Positions 48,411 to 60,452 of a stretch of DNA of 64,000 nt are shown in pieces. The notes below the pieces were generated by a model. It did not search any database. It had not been told where the DNA came from and saw only the letters and a list, made by a program, of their open reading frames with translations. The position numbers and the translations under genes are program-made. This DNA is from Cokeromyces recurvatus (Eukaryota; Mucoromycota; Mucoromycetes; Mucorales; Mucoraceae), in NCBI RefSeq assembly GCF_025118155.1, contig NW_026251412.1:124001-188000 (forward strand), written 5' to 3'. Each line of letters begins with the position of its first letter. Position 1 is the first letter of the stretch.

Positions 48411-50290
48411 ATCATAAAAAGGTTCATATATACTATAACCCAACCGATATAACAAAGTATATCATTTGATGTTCCAATATAACTTATTTATAATGATAAT
48501 AATAGTAAGTGTTACTAATAAAAGAAGTAGTTTTTTTTTTCTGTTCATACATATATATTATAGACTGTTCCATAATCCAACGATAAGGGTTACAAAAAAA
48601 AATGAAAGCAAATCAAAGTAGTAGTAGTGGTAGTAAGTAACACTGGTATTGTGTAGTGATTATTAACATTAGTAAGGATGTGTTGGTAGTAGTATTGTAG
48701 TTATAAGTATAAATAGAGGTGGTGGTATAAGTGAGGTGCCTATAGTAAATATAGCCCTATGTGTATCCTCTATTTCTGATGAAAGTAAGACGGGTGTTTG
48801 GAGAGTGACTAGAATTCGCAGCATATTTAGCCCAAGCCTAGGCTGTGGAATCGAATCACTTCAAGGGTTCCCCACCAAATCAAATGAACCCTTAATTTTT
48901 TTAATTATTCTTGTTTTTTGTACTACACCAATAACTCCTTTTTTTTTTTTACAGCAGCAGCATGAATAATGACGATGATGAAGAAGGATGATATATTATA
49001 GCTTCATTCTACCAAGCAATGGTAGTGGGTACAGGAGGAACAGTAGTAATTACAAATTTTCTATTATTACTTGATACTATTATAGTCAGATTATATATCA
49101 GAAATAAATTCTTACACATGAATGTATACTATGTACCTTGGTATCATTATGGTCTTCAAGCCATAGAAAGATAATAGAGTGTCTAAAAAGCCTTATTTTA
49201 AGCATATACAGATATAAATCTATAGTTGCTGTGTTTGATCATAATGTACATCTCAGGAAATAATCATAAGTAAACGTAATATGCAGACTCTTTTAATTGA
49301 TTAACAGCAAGCTTCTCTAGCTAATAATACATTATGTTATGGCTTACTTAGGAACAAAGACTATAAAAAAAAAAGCTCTACCAAAAATATTGTAATAACA
49401 ATCAATATCTCTCTATAAACTAGTGTAAAGAAGAATGTTCTCGATTACTTCAAAAAAAGAAGATATTGACAAATATAACAATTCTGTCACTGTAACAGTA
49501 ATAAATGCAAGGATATTTCTTTTCCAGAAATATTCAACATTTTTTTTTTTTTTTTTTTTTACTTTATTTTACTGAGACGTTATCTAGATATTGTATAAAC
49601 AAAATGAATAATCTCAACTCTTCCTTTATCCAATTTTACATCTAAAGTTAATATTTTGCCTCATAAAAAAAAAAAAAGTTGAAATGAATTACCTAATAAA
49701 TCCCTTGTTCCGTGTAGTATATTATCAAATACTTGTCAATGCCTACAAACCTGAAGGCTAAAAGAGGTTAAGGATAATATTTCAAAAGCTGTAAATTATA
49801 CAATGAAGACAGCAGTAATATGAACATTATTGCTATGGATTATTATTATTTTTTTTTTTAAGGAAGAAATAGGCATCATCAGAACAAATTATTCTAATTG
49901 ATATCTTTGTTACAAAAAAGAGATATTTATACTGTTCCTCGTTTATATTTGGTATATTGTAACATATTATATATCATTCTTCTTATCTCCCTTTTAGTCT
50001 TTATAAGATTCCTTTACAGCCATTATAATCATTGGAATAGAACCGATTCATTTCAATGTACGTTAAATAAAATAAAATAATAATAATTATTTTACAGTAA
50101 ATCTAAAGTGTCTTGATTATGATATGATCTGTATCTTTTTGTGAACCTAATTTGAATGTATGGCTTCCCGCTTTATAGAAACCTTGACATGTATAAAAGT
50201 TAATAGCTGAAGGGTTATACTCCCAAACACCTAACTACACCACATTATTTGTTTGTCTAATTGATGGGCTTTTTCAAGACTTGATATCAT
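48411..50290. other. Repeat-rich, no gene
   Basis: It contains trinucleotide GTA microsatellite patches (about 48615-48640), a small GC-richer block (about 48780-48900) with an AAGGGTTC/GAACCCTT hairpin, and poly-T runs. No coding frame is supported. Confidence 0.45.
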
Positions 50291-50294
50291 GAGC

Positions 50295-50345
50295 TGATTA
50301 AACAAGCGGATCAAGGAATTCATTATTTATAACATATCTTTGTAT
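50295..50345 (+). repeat. Dispersed repeat R3, partial
   Basis: TTAAACAAGCGGATCAAGGA and the following ATTC recur at about 52397-52424, and TAACATATCTT also recurs there. It appears to be a fragment of the same dispersed element. Confidence 0.6.
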
Positions 50346-50974
50346 TTAAAAGGGGTGGAAATATTACTGTGAATGCAAGTCAAAGATACTTAAACTGGTT
50401 TTCATAGCATACATCAAAGAATTTAAAATCGTTAATCTTTACAACATCATTTTGGCAAACGATGTATGTGAGTAAAAAATGCTTTTAGGCACAACATAAG
50501 GGAGACTAAATGAGATGCATATTAGTTGCCTAATTAGGAAAAAGAAAGTTTATGAGAATATAAACAAAAAAGTGAAAACAAAAGACATTTATTTTACTTA
50601 CTTTTCTTTTCTTTAACATAAACACATTTCATATAGTCATAAAGAAGATACAAAATTGACAACATTTTACTATTCTACACATTGTTACTTTTTATAAGAA
50701 AGAAAGAAAGAAAATTAAATAATGTAACTGTGTGTGTGTGTGTATTAAATGTGGGGTAACACATATTCCTATGGATTTCATATGATTGTGACTGTAATTT
50801 ACAACAACGACCTCCTTGTTCTTATAAAAAAGTAGATATTCAAAGTTATTTTTTCTTCTTTTTCTTCTTTATTATTACTATTTCTTCTGTAGGTAAGTCA
50901 TTAAATAATACTATTTTATTCTTCTTCTTCTTCCCTGCCCTAGGAGGAAATTCTTTTTCTCATGGTTACGCTTA

Positions 50975-51068
50975 TGTAACGCCTTCTGAATCAACAAGAC
51001 ACCCTATCTTGCCCTCCTTGAATTAGGAGGACATTGTAGGGTATCTTGTTGATTCAGAGGGCGTTACA
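50975..51068. mobile_element. 94-bp hairpin MITE with TA target duplication
   Basis: TGTAACGCCTTCTGAATCAA and the next dozen bases form a near-perfect inverted repeat with the right end (TTGATTCAGAGGGCGTTACA), three mismatches in about 33 bases. TA flanks each end. The loop is about 28 bases. If transcribed it would fold into a long hairpin RNA. Confidence 0.8.
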
Positions 51069-51546
51069 TATTGTGATAGCTATGGGTTTTTTCTAACCTC
51101 CTAGTAAAAATAAAAAATACAAGAACAAAGAAGGTGCAACGAATCCTAGCCTCCACGCGGCCACCTTTGGACTGCAGTAATTATTACTGTTGACGAATTG
51201 GGGATTCACTTTTTTATATATGAAATAAAAATGAAAATAAAATACAATAAATAAATATCTCTTTTTTTACGCGTCTTTTAATAATCTTGTGCCTTCTTTA
51301 ACTATTGCTTGTATAATAAAATATCTTTTTGCTCCAAATTGACTTTAAGAAGTATAAAAACAAGTAGAGAAGTTATAAAATAATTGACTTAAATAATATA
51401 GGAGATATAAGATGTAATGTAGTAGTGATTATGTAAACTATTGACTAATATTTTATCAGAGAAACTATCATGATTGTTATTCTTCCTTTACAATCAAATT
51501 TTTTTTTTGAAATCCCATTCATATAAAGCTTTTAAATGATTTAATA

Positions 51547-51685
51547 ATGAGTGGTTTCTTTGGTTCTAGTGAAACTACTTCAAAATGGGAGTAGATATTT
51601 AAGCAAGCTATTTCTAATGTAGAAACAACTTTTGATTCTTTTCTCGAGCAACCTATTTCTCAACGACAGTCATCAGCAAACGAAG
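51547..51685 (+). pseudogene. Possible first exon of a TMF/Sgm1-like Golgi coiled-coil gene, broken
   Basis: ATG at 51547 begins MSGFFGSSETTSKWE, a TAG follows at 51592, and the frame then continues IFKQAISNVETTFDSFLEQP to a good donor (GTAAAT at 51686). The pattern MS-x-F-F/W with a following amphipathic KQAxSNxExTxDxxL helix resembles the N-terminus of TMF1/Sgm1-type golgins. No further exon was found, so this is probably a duplicated gene fragment. The assignment rests on a short motif only. Confidence 0.4.
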
Positions 51686-52389
51686 GTAAATGATGTTCTA
51701 ATGTCCCTTATTAATCTTCTTCTTTCTTTCTTTGTTATGATAACGAACACTACTTTGCACTAGTTTTCTACTGAAAAAAAAAGTATGAGTATATTAACAC
51801 CATTAGGATTATAAAAAAAAAAAAGAATCTACATAGTAAATTGTTAAACGACTTTAATACCATTACTGAAATACAGTGTACATAAAAGAAAGGGAGAAAG
51901 AGAACACTACAACAAGAGTACTTTAAAGAATATGTATTTGATATACCTAATAATAATGTAACTTTGACGTGCCAAAGAATTTAAGTGAGTTTCACATTTC
52001 TGCTATACTCTCTAAGAAAAAGTAAGCAAACATAATAAGTAGCCCATTACATGTACATATATACACATATACTTTTCGGTGATGACTATATGAACCTTTC
52101 TTTTTTTATCTACTTTTCTGACAAGCATATGAAGTACGTTTGATCCAAACAATATGACAGAAATCAACGTGCTATACTTAAGCTGATAAGATGACTAATC
52201 ATTGTATGAAATGGACGCATGAAGTTAGCCAACTAGCAAATATCGTTCTGGGTAATCCTTTTGAGAGAATAGACCCTTTCAACAGCGGTAATGTACACCT
52301 TGTTTCTTTCTTTTAAAAAAAAATAAAAAATAAAAAATAAAAAATAATCTGCATTTACACATTTTGCCATGAGCTGACTTATAATGTCA

Positions 52390-52611
52390 TGTACCTTGAT
52401 TAAACAAGCGGATCAAGGAATTCTATCTAGATTCCCTTGAAAAACTCTCTTGGTCCACTACATCAAATAATATTAAAACCTCTAACACTTCATTATCTAC
52501 AACATATCTTATTCGGTAGTAACTAACACTTTTCTGATTCACATCTTATGTCAGACTTCTTTAACAATTCTTATAAATAGCTAAATAAAAATTATTGACT
52601 CTTGACTTTCT
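52390..52611 (+). repeat. Dispersed repeat R3, longest copy
   Basis: The right part (about 52520-52605) is present in inverted orientation at the window's last 96 bases. The left part (about 52397-52424) matches 50295-50345. It is likely a solo LTR-type element with unknown borders. Confidence 0.65.
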
Positions 52612-52905
52612 TTTATCTTTGTATTATTTGATATTTTACAAGTAATACTACAGTTTTATCTATAATTTTAACAATTAGGTGTTCATATAAGAATATCTAT
52701 GGTCAGAGATGCATTAGAAAAGTATTAGTTACGACAGAATAATCCTATTTAGTATTGTCAGTAGAGTGTACCAACTTCCTTAAGTTTATAAAACATGAAG
52801 AAGTATAATACATAAATAAGTTGAAGCCGCATTCCTTTATACTATTTGTCCAGGTACTTTAAATCTAAATATTTAATAAAGGAAGAGTAAGTGACTCTGA
52901 CTATG

Positions 52906-53400
52906 CCTATTTATTTCGATGGTCGTTGAATTCTTATTAAAAAAAAAATTGTTTGATGATATAAGATTATAGCATATGCATGCATAAAAGGGAAATGTTT
53001 TTTATTTTTTTCTGAATACCACAATTCGGCAACTATACCTAAAAGTTTGGGTTTATAAACAAAAAAATTGAGGTAAATAAAACAACTTGATCGGAAAGGG
53101 CAGCGCCTTTCTGTTGGCCAAGCGGCGATCATGGAGAGATGAACTTTGTTAGCTGTAGATGGGAGTGATTAAATAATAAAATCGGGGTTAGTTCTGAGCT
53201 TTAATGATAACATGCTACCTTCCAGGATCCAATGTTCAACACCAGGCCTTCAATGGAGGTCGATAAAAAGATGTTGTTAAATCGCGGGGTAATTTCCTAC
53301 CATGCAAGAGAGGAAAGCCCGCAGCATTGAGAGAACTCCTGGGAGTAACACGGCTGTAGTAGAAGCAAACAAGAACAGAATCTAATCCACCTCTACACTA
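52906..53400 (-). other. GC-richer, decayed coding-like block
   Basis: On the minus strand, pieces such as PPLKAWC, LDPGR and HDRRLANRKALPFP appear in alternating frames with stops between them. Base composition is clearly higher in GC than the flanks. It resembles eroded transposon protein sequence, possibly LINE, but no diagnostic motif is present. Confidence 0.35.
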
Positions 53401-53611
53401 TAAAGGACTTCCTCTTCAATAATTTTTTTTTCTCATATAAAATAAAAAAAAAATGAAAAAGAAAGGAGGATGGGCACTAAAGTTAATACGTATTGTGTAG
53501 TACAATTGCTATAAAAAGTTACATATTATTTATTTACAACCACTGCCATACTTGTTGCGGTTACAGAATACTTGTAAATTATAATATGTAACAGTAAGGA
53601 AATTAGTTTGG

Positions 53612-54222
53612 TTATACACAAAGACTTGAAATAGAAGAAATATTATGTAAAGAATTGACAAATGAAGAAAATACTATTAAATTTAATAAATTAAAAAACA
53701 ACAACGCACATGAAAAAACATGAAAGAATAAGTTATCATAAAAAAAACCTGTATGGCAAAAATAAGCACACAACTTTTTATAGAACACAGTTTTGGGATA
53801 AAGAAAAAAAAATATTAGTTCAGAGGCAATCGACTCATCAGTGATAGACGAAAATAATAATAATATGAAGCCGAATATTATATTAATAACAACAACAAAA
53901 AAAAAATATAAAACTGATGGCAGACTTGTTATAGCTGATACATCAAATAAGCTATTCAATATTAAAAATAACTACTTTAATAATAAGGAAGGATATTAAG
54001 GATATCGACTTAGTGGCCAAAGCTGATAAAAATGATAGAAGATATATGAATCCTTTTAACATTGGTAGTTGGGTAAGATATGTAGAGAGCTATAAAAACT
54101 TTAGGAGTTATGACAATGATCAAACAGGCAAATTTGGTACTTCCTTAGTGAATTCTGCAAGACAAAGAACCTATGGATTGAGGCTATATATCGTTAAAAT
54201 GAGAATCATGGGCGTATTTTAA
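53612..54222 (+). pseudogene. Unidentified decayed gene, Lys/Asn-rich
   Basis: The plus strand shows natural-looking pieces in changing frames: EIEEILCKELTNEENTIKF near 53630, TDGRLVIADTSNKLF near 53915, then a 69-residue open frame (54013-54222; ADKNDRRYMNPFNIGSW). The hydrophobic minus-strand frame over the same DNA is a shadow. No family is recognised; transposon origin is likely from the setting. Confidence 0.3.
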
Positions 54223-54561
54223 GTCAAAAAAAAAAGGCAATTTTTATTTTTGATGTTTTCAGAACGAATTCTAACGTTAAAGCAAATATCATTCATTTCT
54301 GATTAATGTACACATAAGTCTCTAAAAATTAAAATTGAGTATCTCTAATATGTCGGATGCTGAAGCTTTTGATAAGTTCTTAATTGCTAGTCTCCAATCA
54401 GCACGAAACTAAAATACGTATAATGGATGTAATTGATATGGATCATCCTTTACTTTATTGAGTGAAGTCATTAAAGTCGTTTATCGCATATATGAGGATA
54501 ATTGACAGAAATTATAACAGTAGTGTGGGTTCAAACAATGTGCATGGTAAATATGATGTTA

Positions 54562-55125
54562 TGGCTTAAAGAAGAGCAAAGAGAAAGAAGAAAAGAAAGA
54601 GAACAGAAGGAAGTATAGTTTGGGACTTGTTTATCAATACAAAAAGAATGATATAAGGTCTATTTCGTGTCTACACAACTACCTGTATTTATACTAATGA
54701 ATCCTAAATCAAAGAAGTAAATAGAACTATAAAAAAGACAAATCATGAAACAGTGTTAGTATTCAGATATACATTCTGCTGATTCAAGAGACTGATTTAT
54801 GGATTATATATTGAGCGCTGTAATAATCTGATTTCAGATTTAAATCGTTTGATCTGGGTATATAGGTTCCTGATATCTATTTTAGTGGATCAAAGACGAC
54901 CTAAATCCTTTGTCAGGGTTATAAAAATAAATATGTAGAAATGATACGATGTCTTATAATTGATACATCTAGGCTATTGGGTGTCAATAAGTTTTATATT
55001 ATTTACAAGATGTTATGTACAGAGTTTTATTTTATATTCAGGCTTATACTTTATCCTTTTTTATATAATTCATCTACTATAATATTGCTTATGCTCGTAT
55101 CCAGGGCCTGTCCAATAAATATTAA
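54562..55125 (+). mobile_element. LTR-like repeat R2, copy 2
   Basis: It is colinear with 47766-48410, with small deletions and scattered substitutions. No coding sequence adjoins it. Confidence 0.65.
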
Positions 55126-55773
55126 TCAATTGTTTTTTTTTCTAGATAAAAATTATGATTTAATAAGCCCTCCATAAATAGAGCTTTAGACTTCATTTTT
55201 CCTGTATTCTATTGTGACTATCAGGTCATTATTATATTGATATGTTATACGACTACTACTCATACATAAAGATAAAATAGTACGATGTTTTGAGTGGTAA
55301 AAAGATAAACCAAGGAACCAGTTTGTTAAAACATCGTATAGTTTATTAAGAATTAATAATACAAAAATTGTTCCAGGAAAAAAATAATATGAAAAATGAA
55401 GAAGGTTATTTATATGTCTTTACAAGGTAAGTAATAATAATAGAAATATGATATTAACAACAAATAAATACTAACGTTATAAAGAATTATGTAAAAATGC
55501 TAATTCTTGATTTATGATTTAAGAATATTAAGAAGACAAAATAAATCATGAAACACAGGCGCAAGCAAGAATAATTTTTATTAGAAAAAAACAATTATAT
55601 ATAAAAAAGACTATCTATTCTTCTTGTACAAATTATCTGGCTATTTATACTTTTCTTTTAGCTATAGATGGTATTTATATTGTGTCTCATAGCAATTATT
55701 AAAAGTTAAATTAATAAGCAGTTTAGCTAGAGCAATAATTATTTTTAAACTACCCTGTATTAAAAAAAAAGGG

Positions 55774-57845
55774 GTGGTTGGCTTAAAGCAATCTAGAAAC
55801 CCACGTCCAAGTTTCGAGTTTCAAGAGCTCTCACAAGGGGCAGTATCAAGAACGGTCAACTGGAAATTTAACCTGCAGGAACTTATGTTTAAGTTTATGA
55901 GTGTTGTATTGTCTTTACTTGGGGCTATTTACCAGCTTCCTTTGAGACTGAGTACCATTAAAAGAAAAATCAAAGCTGCTTTCGCAATCTATGGTACTGT
56001 TATTTTTATTTTATTTTTTTTATTTATTTTTTATTTTTTTATTTATGCTTTTTGCTCATGTATTATTTATTTCATATGAATGCAACAGGGTTGAAAAAAC
56101 TCATAGTATGTGCCAAGTACAATACTACTTATGACTTTGATGAGATTATTGATGGATCAGCAATTATTAAAAAATGCACCAAATTATTGCTTCCTTCTCA
56201 TGCTGGAATCGTTAAATGCTGTAATCATCCTTTGGTTGTAAAAAATAGCAGTAATATCATAAAGCCTAAAAAACGTTATGTTTACAACTCAGTAAAAGCA
56301 ACACTGGAAAAATTTTTTATGCGCAAGACTTTCGAGAAGCAAATTGAAGAATGGAAAATAAGAACCTCTGTACCAGGATTCATGTTCGATATTTATGATG
56401 GTCACTTTTTTAAAGATTTTAAAAAAGAAGGTGAAGATGAGCCTTTCATTAATAAAGATTGTTCTTTGATGCTTTCTTTGAATGTTGACTGGTTTCAACC
56501 AACAAAGTCAATGAACTATCATGTTGGTGTCATAAATTTGGTTATCAATAATCTTCCGCGTGCTGAAAGATATAAACAGCACAACCTAATTCTTGTTGGT
56601 TTAATGCCTGGTCCAAATGAGCCATCATTATCCGATGTAAATCATTTTTTACGTCCTATGGTAGATGAGCTCATAGAATTATATGAAGGTGTTATAATTC
56701 GTACTACTACAAATCCTCGTGGTAAGTTTGTTCGTTGCGCTTTGGCGTCTGTAAACTGCGATATCCCTGCAGCAAAGAAGGTGTGCGGCTTTACAGCGTT
56801 TAATTCTTTTGTGCCTTGCCACAAATGTGCTGATAAGTTTCCTGCACAAAGAGGAAATCCAGTTAGACGTTGCTTTAGCAATGTTGACTGCTCCAGCTGG
56901 ACTCCACGTAATAAAGAAACCAATTTTCAACAAGCAAAGTTATGGAAGAATGCTCAGACCACCACAGAACGTAAGAAGATTGAGCAAGAGTACGGTGTCA
57001 GATGGAGTGAGCTCCATAGATTGCAGTATTTTGATATTGTACGATGTACAATTATTGATGGATTGCACAACTTATATCTTGGTACTGCAAAGTTTATGAT
57101 GGATTATTGGAAGACAACGAATAACTTCATCACAAGCAAGGATCTTTTTGAGATGGGTACTGTTGAAGCGAAAAAGATTGTCGTACCCCCTCAGTATACA
57201 ACACTAGGGTCAAAAATAGCAGCCAACTTTTCTGGTCTGAAAGGAGATGAGTATAGGTCCTGGACCATCGTATACTCGGCTATTTTGTTGAAAGGAAGAC
57301 TTGTTGATGAACATATGGCCAACTGGATGAGATTTGTTCAGGCAAATCACCTTTTGTCTGCTCCTTCTATAACAAGAAAAGAAATAGATGTTGCTCACAA
57401 TTTGCTTGTTGAGTTTGTTAAGAAGAATGTTGAGTTATATGGAGATAATTTTATTACTCCTAATATGCATTTACACCTTCATCTTAAACAAACTATCCTT
57501 GACTTTGGCCCTATTTACTTAACTTGGCTCTACAGTTTTGAAAGAGCAAATGGTGATATCAAAAAAATTGATATTAACTTTAAGGAAGGTCTTGAATTCA
57601 CGTACATGGAAAGATATCTTCAACATGTACATTTACAAGACTATCTACAACTATTACCAGATATTATCAAGAATAATTCAATCATGATAAATATTCTAAA
57701 ACTTCTTCTTCCTGGTGATATTTTTAAAGTAGATTCAAGCAATAGTTGTTATATGGACATCGATGATAGCGAGCCACAACAACAGCTAGATAATCATCAC
57801 AAACAATTCCATTTGACATCGTTTTTAGCTGATACTACACGTTGA
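55774..57845 (+). CDS. CACTA/EnSpm-type (Tnp2-like) transposase, largely intact
   Basis: The main frame of about 585 codons is uninterrupted and joins an upstream exon (to 55993) across a GT-AG intron (55994-56088), giving at least 658 residues. A Cys-rich N-terminal part (LIVCAKYN, CCNHPL) resembles the zinc-binding region seen before Tnp2 domains. The core has SLMLSLNVDWFQPTKS, the carboxylate-bearing MPGPNEPS, a second Cys cluster (CHKCADKFP), and IIDGLHNLYLGTAKFMMDYW, the hallmark DxxHNLxLGT block. Near the C-terminus are NMHLHLHLKQTILDFGPIY and SFERANGDIKK, which are diagnostic for this family. The true start is uncertain. CACTA-type termini were not located, although a CACTACAAAA occurs at 57988, in the wrong orientation for the right end. 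Confidence 0.8.
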
Positions 57846-58201
57846 ATGTGGTACATTCATCAACATTTTACGATAGTGATAGCAGTACTTTATCTCCAGT
57901 GGAGTAAAAATTTTCACGTGTGAAAATAAGTATGTGCAAATAGCAAAACCCAAAAATATATAAACCCGAAGATTTTCTTACGACGGGCACTACAAAACTG
58001 TGGTGTGGTGTGTATGTAATACTTGTAAAAAAAACCCCCCGTTAGGAAGCATCGCTTTAACTATCGACTTCAATTTTTTTCATTTCACAATAAAGTGCTT
58101 TTGGTTCTTGAATAAAAATAAATTACTGTTTTTTTACAATAGATATTAATAATATTAATGTTAGGCAATTCGAAAAAAAGAAATAGATGATTGAATAATG
58201 A
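57846..58201. other. Non-coding 3' flank of the transposase
   Basis: It contains a short GC-richer patch around 57975-58040 and no open frame. It should hold the right end of the transposon, but no inverted partner was found upstream of 55774. Confidence 0.4.
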
Positions 58202-58799
58202 TGCAAAATGGATCCTTATTTTATATCTTGTGGAGAACGGGTTACTTCGCGACAGGAACAGAATGAAGATATCTTGAAAGAAGAATATTTCCCATAAAAT
58301 TATTAAAGTTAGTTTATTTGAGCTATCTAGTCTTTGCCCTGATTAAAACAAAATAATGAAATCTCCTTTGTTCATACTTGTAAATGATATAGGGAAGATA
58401 CTTTTAATATAGATTCCTTTGTATTATTTTTATTCCTCAATGTACTACTTGTATGAATTTCATTATATTGTATAGTGTATAGATAGGATAGTATATGATT
58501 ATATTTATAAATTAGTGTATTAGATAATAACGTGGATATATAACTAATAGGTACTATTTATAATTCATATATCTTTATCATTAATAACTGTTTACACCAT
58601 GTTTGGCTTATCATTATCTCGTAACGTCAATATTTATTATTATATTATTTTTCTCGTTATAAGAATGTCTTATAAACAGAAAACAAATAACATTGTATGC
58701 ATAAAGTGTACTACTAATAACTATAATATCATTCGGTCCTTCATGACTCTGATCTGTATATTATAAGATATTATGTAATACATCATCATATACACAACA
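58202..58799 (-). mobile_element. LTR-like repeat R1, inverted copy
   Basis: On the minus strand it begins TGTTGTGTATATGATGATG and ends GGATCCATTTTGCA, the same borders as 46814-47524. It is shorter through internal deletions. It abuts the interrupted transposase frame that starts immediately to its right. Confidence 0.75.
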
Positions 58800-59096
58800 A
58801 TAGTAATAGATAACTGCAGAATTCACCATTCTGCATTTGTTGTTGATGTTATCAATAAGAGAGGGTATAAACCTTTGGTCATGCCTTCTTACTCTCCTTT
58901 TTTAAACCCGATCGAAGAATTCTGGTCAAAAATAAAGAGCAACATCAAGAGAAACCCACTTGATAAAGCAGATACTTTGACATTTTGCCTTCTTGTAGCT
59001 TGCGGATCAGTTACTGTTCAGGACTGCCAAGGTTGGGTTAGACATGCTGAGACCTTCTGGGATAGGTGCATTAATAAAGAACTAGGCTTAAGGTAA
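58800..59096 (+). pseudogene. Tc1/mariner transposase C-terminal half, truncated at an LTR
   Basis: From the LTR border the frame is open: IVIDNCRIHHSAFVVDV (second catalytic Asp block), MPSYSPFLNPIEEFWSKIKS (third block) and a C-terminal helix ending at 59096. The Asp and Glu motifs are both intact here. The N-terminal half is missing to the left of the repeat, so the LTR insertion or a deletion at it cut the gene. Confidence 0.85.
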
Positions 59097-59699
59097 ATGT
59101 TACTACTATATGTTATCTTTTCTTACGTATTTCATACAAAATAAAAATTCACTTTGTACCAAAAGTTTATTACACGTTTTCCAAAAAAAAAAAAGGTGTG
59201 CCGAATTTATTTTGAAGTCGTACCAAAAAAAATAAATCAACCGTACCAGCTAAGACTAAAATCCTGCAGTAAATTTTTATTGTTTGTTCACTAACTGAAC
59301 GACACAAAAGACTAAGAAAAAGGTCGTTCAGTTTGGCATATATTTATACTAATTAAATTAGGGATAAGGGGGGATAATGACTCCTTTTTTTTCACCAACA
59401 TTTTCCCTTTCATTCCCAAAGGGGTTTTCTTTCCTTTTTTTTCCATAGTAATCTGACCAGGTCATATATAAATGCAATGTGCTCACTGGTCATTTTTTAA
59501 TTTTAAATAAATTTCTTATTTAATCGTATTGGATTTATAGTTAACTCCAACCCCTACTTTTAAAACCCGATAACGTACGCGTTTATCATTTAATTTTTTT
59601 ATTTTATTTTTATTTTATTTCTTCTTCCATCTCAAAATCTTTAATGAATCTGTGAAGGTAACCACGCAAGTAAAAGAAACACATTGATCTTGTACACAT
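59097..59699. other. Transposon 3' flank and intergenic DNA
   Basis: Non-coding. The first part is probably the 3' end of the Tc1-type element. No inverted terminus could be matched. Confidence 0.4.
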
Positions 59700-59882
59700 G
59701 AACCCTGCCCTTCGCCGGAGAAATTCGCCGGCTGCTTGATGACTCTTGTAGTTGTCCCCAGCTGGGAGTGGGAGCCGTACTGGTCTTTGTGGGAAGATGG
59801 CACAGTTGAACCCTGCCCTTCGCCGGAGAAATTCGCCGGCTGCTTGATGACTCTAGTAGTTGTCCCCAGCTGGGAGTGGGAA
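59700..59882. repeat. GC-rich tandem duplication, about 110-bp period
   Basis: GAACCCTGCCCTTCGCCGGA through CCCAGCTGGGAGTGGGA (about 72 bp) occurs twice, with one base different, separated by a spacer of about 38 bp. Both strands are open through it; the minus frame (59890-59615) repeats KQPANFSGEGQG. The internal palindrome CCGGAGAAATTCGCCGG could form a hairpin. GC content is far above the surroundings. Origin unknown; a retrotransposon gag fragment is one possibility. Confidence 0.7.
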
Positions 59883-60452
59883 GTTGTCATCTTTCTCTTT
59901 TACTTTGCGTTAAAAAAAAAAAACTAAATGGTAAATGTGCAACTGATTTGTTAGATGCTACACTATATTTTTTTTCTAGATGAAGATGTTTCATTATGTC
60001 TGGATCTGAATCTTCTATTATTGTCTAATTGGTGTTTAACAAGAGAAAACTTCTAGTAATCTAATAATTCAAAACTACCTATGCTTTCTAAGCGAACTTT
60101 TATTTGATAAACACTGTTTTTATTTTACACAAACTCATAGCATAACTTCTAGCCAGTTATATGCAACTGATTTGTGTCGCTGCTATTTTACCTTTTATCT
60201 CTTTTCACACTTCAGTTGTAAACTCTAGCTGAGTAACTGTGATATATACTACGCTTTAAAACGCATTAGCTGTAAACTTCATTCTTTCTATTTACCACAA
60301 GCATTTCTGTATTGTTTGGTGTACATGACTTAAATTCTCTTTCAATAGTTTAACATTATTAATAAAATAAAACATTATCTTTTACAACTTTGTTAATAAA
60401 CTTTAATAATTTGTTACTACTATATTAAAAAAAAAAAATAATAATACTAAAA
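59883..60452. other. Intergenic, no gene
   Basis: AT-rich sequence between the duplication and the 3' end of the multi-exon gene; nothing recognisable. Confidence 0.45.

Noticed and set aside
48736..48969. 77-residue frame over a GC-richer patch, also considered as a tRNA
   Set aside because: No cloverleaf can be drawn and no protein family is recognised; the hairpin there is short.
57986..57997. CACTACAAAA as a possible CACTA transposon terminus
   Set aside because: The orientation is that of a left end, but it lies right of the transposase, and no inverted partner was found.
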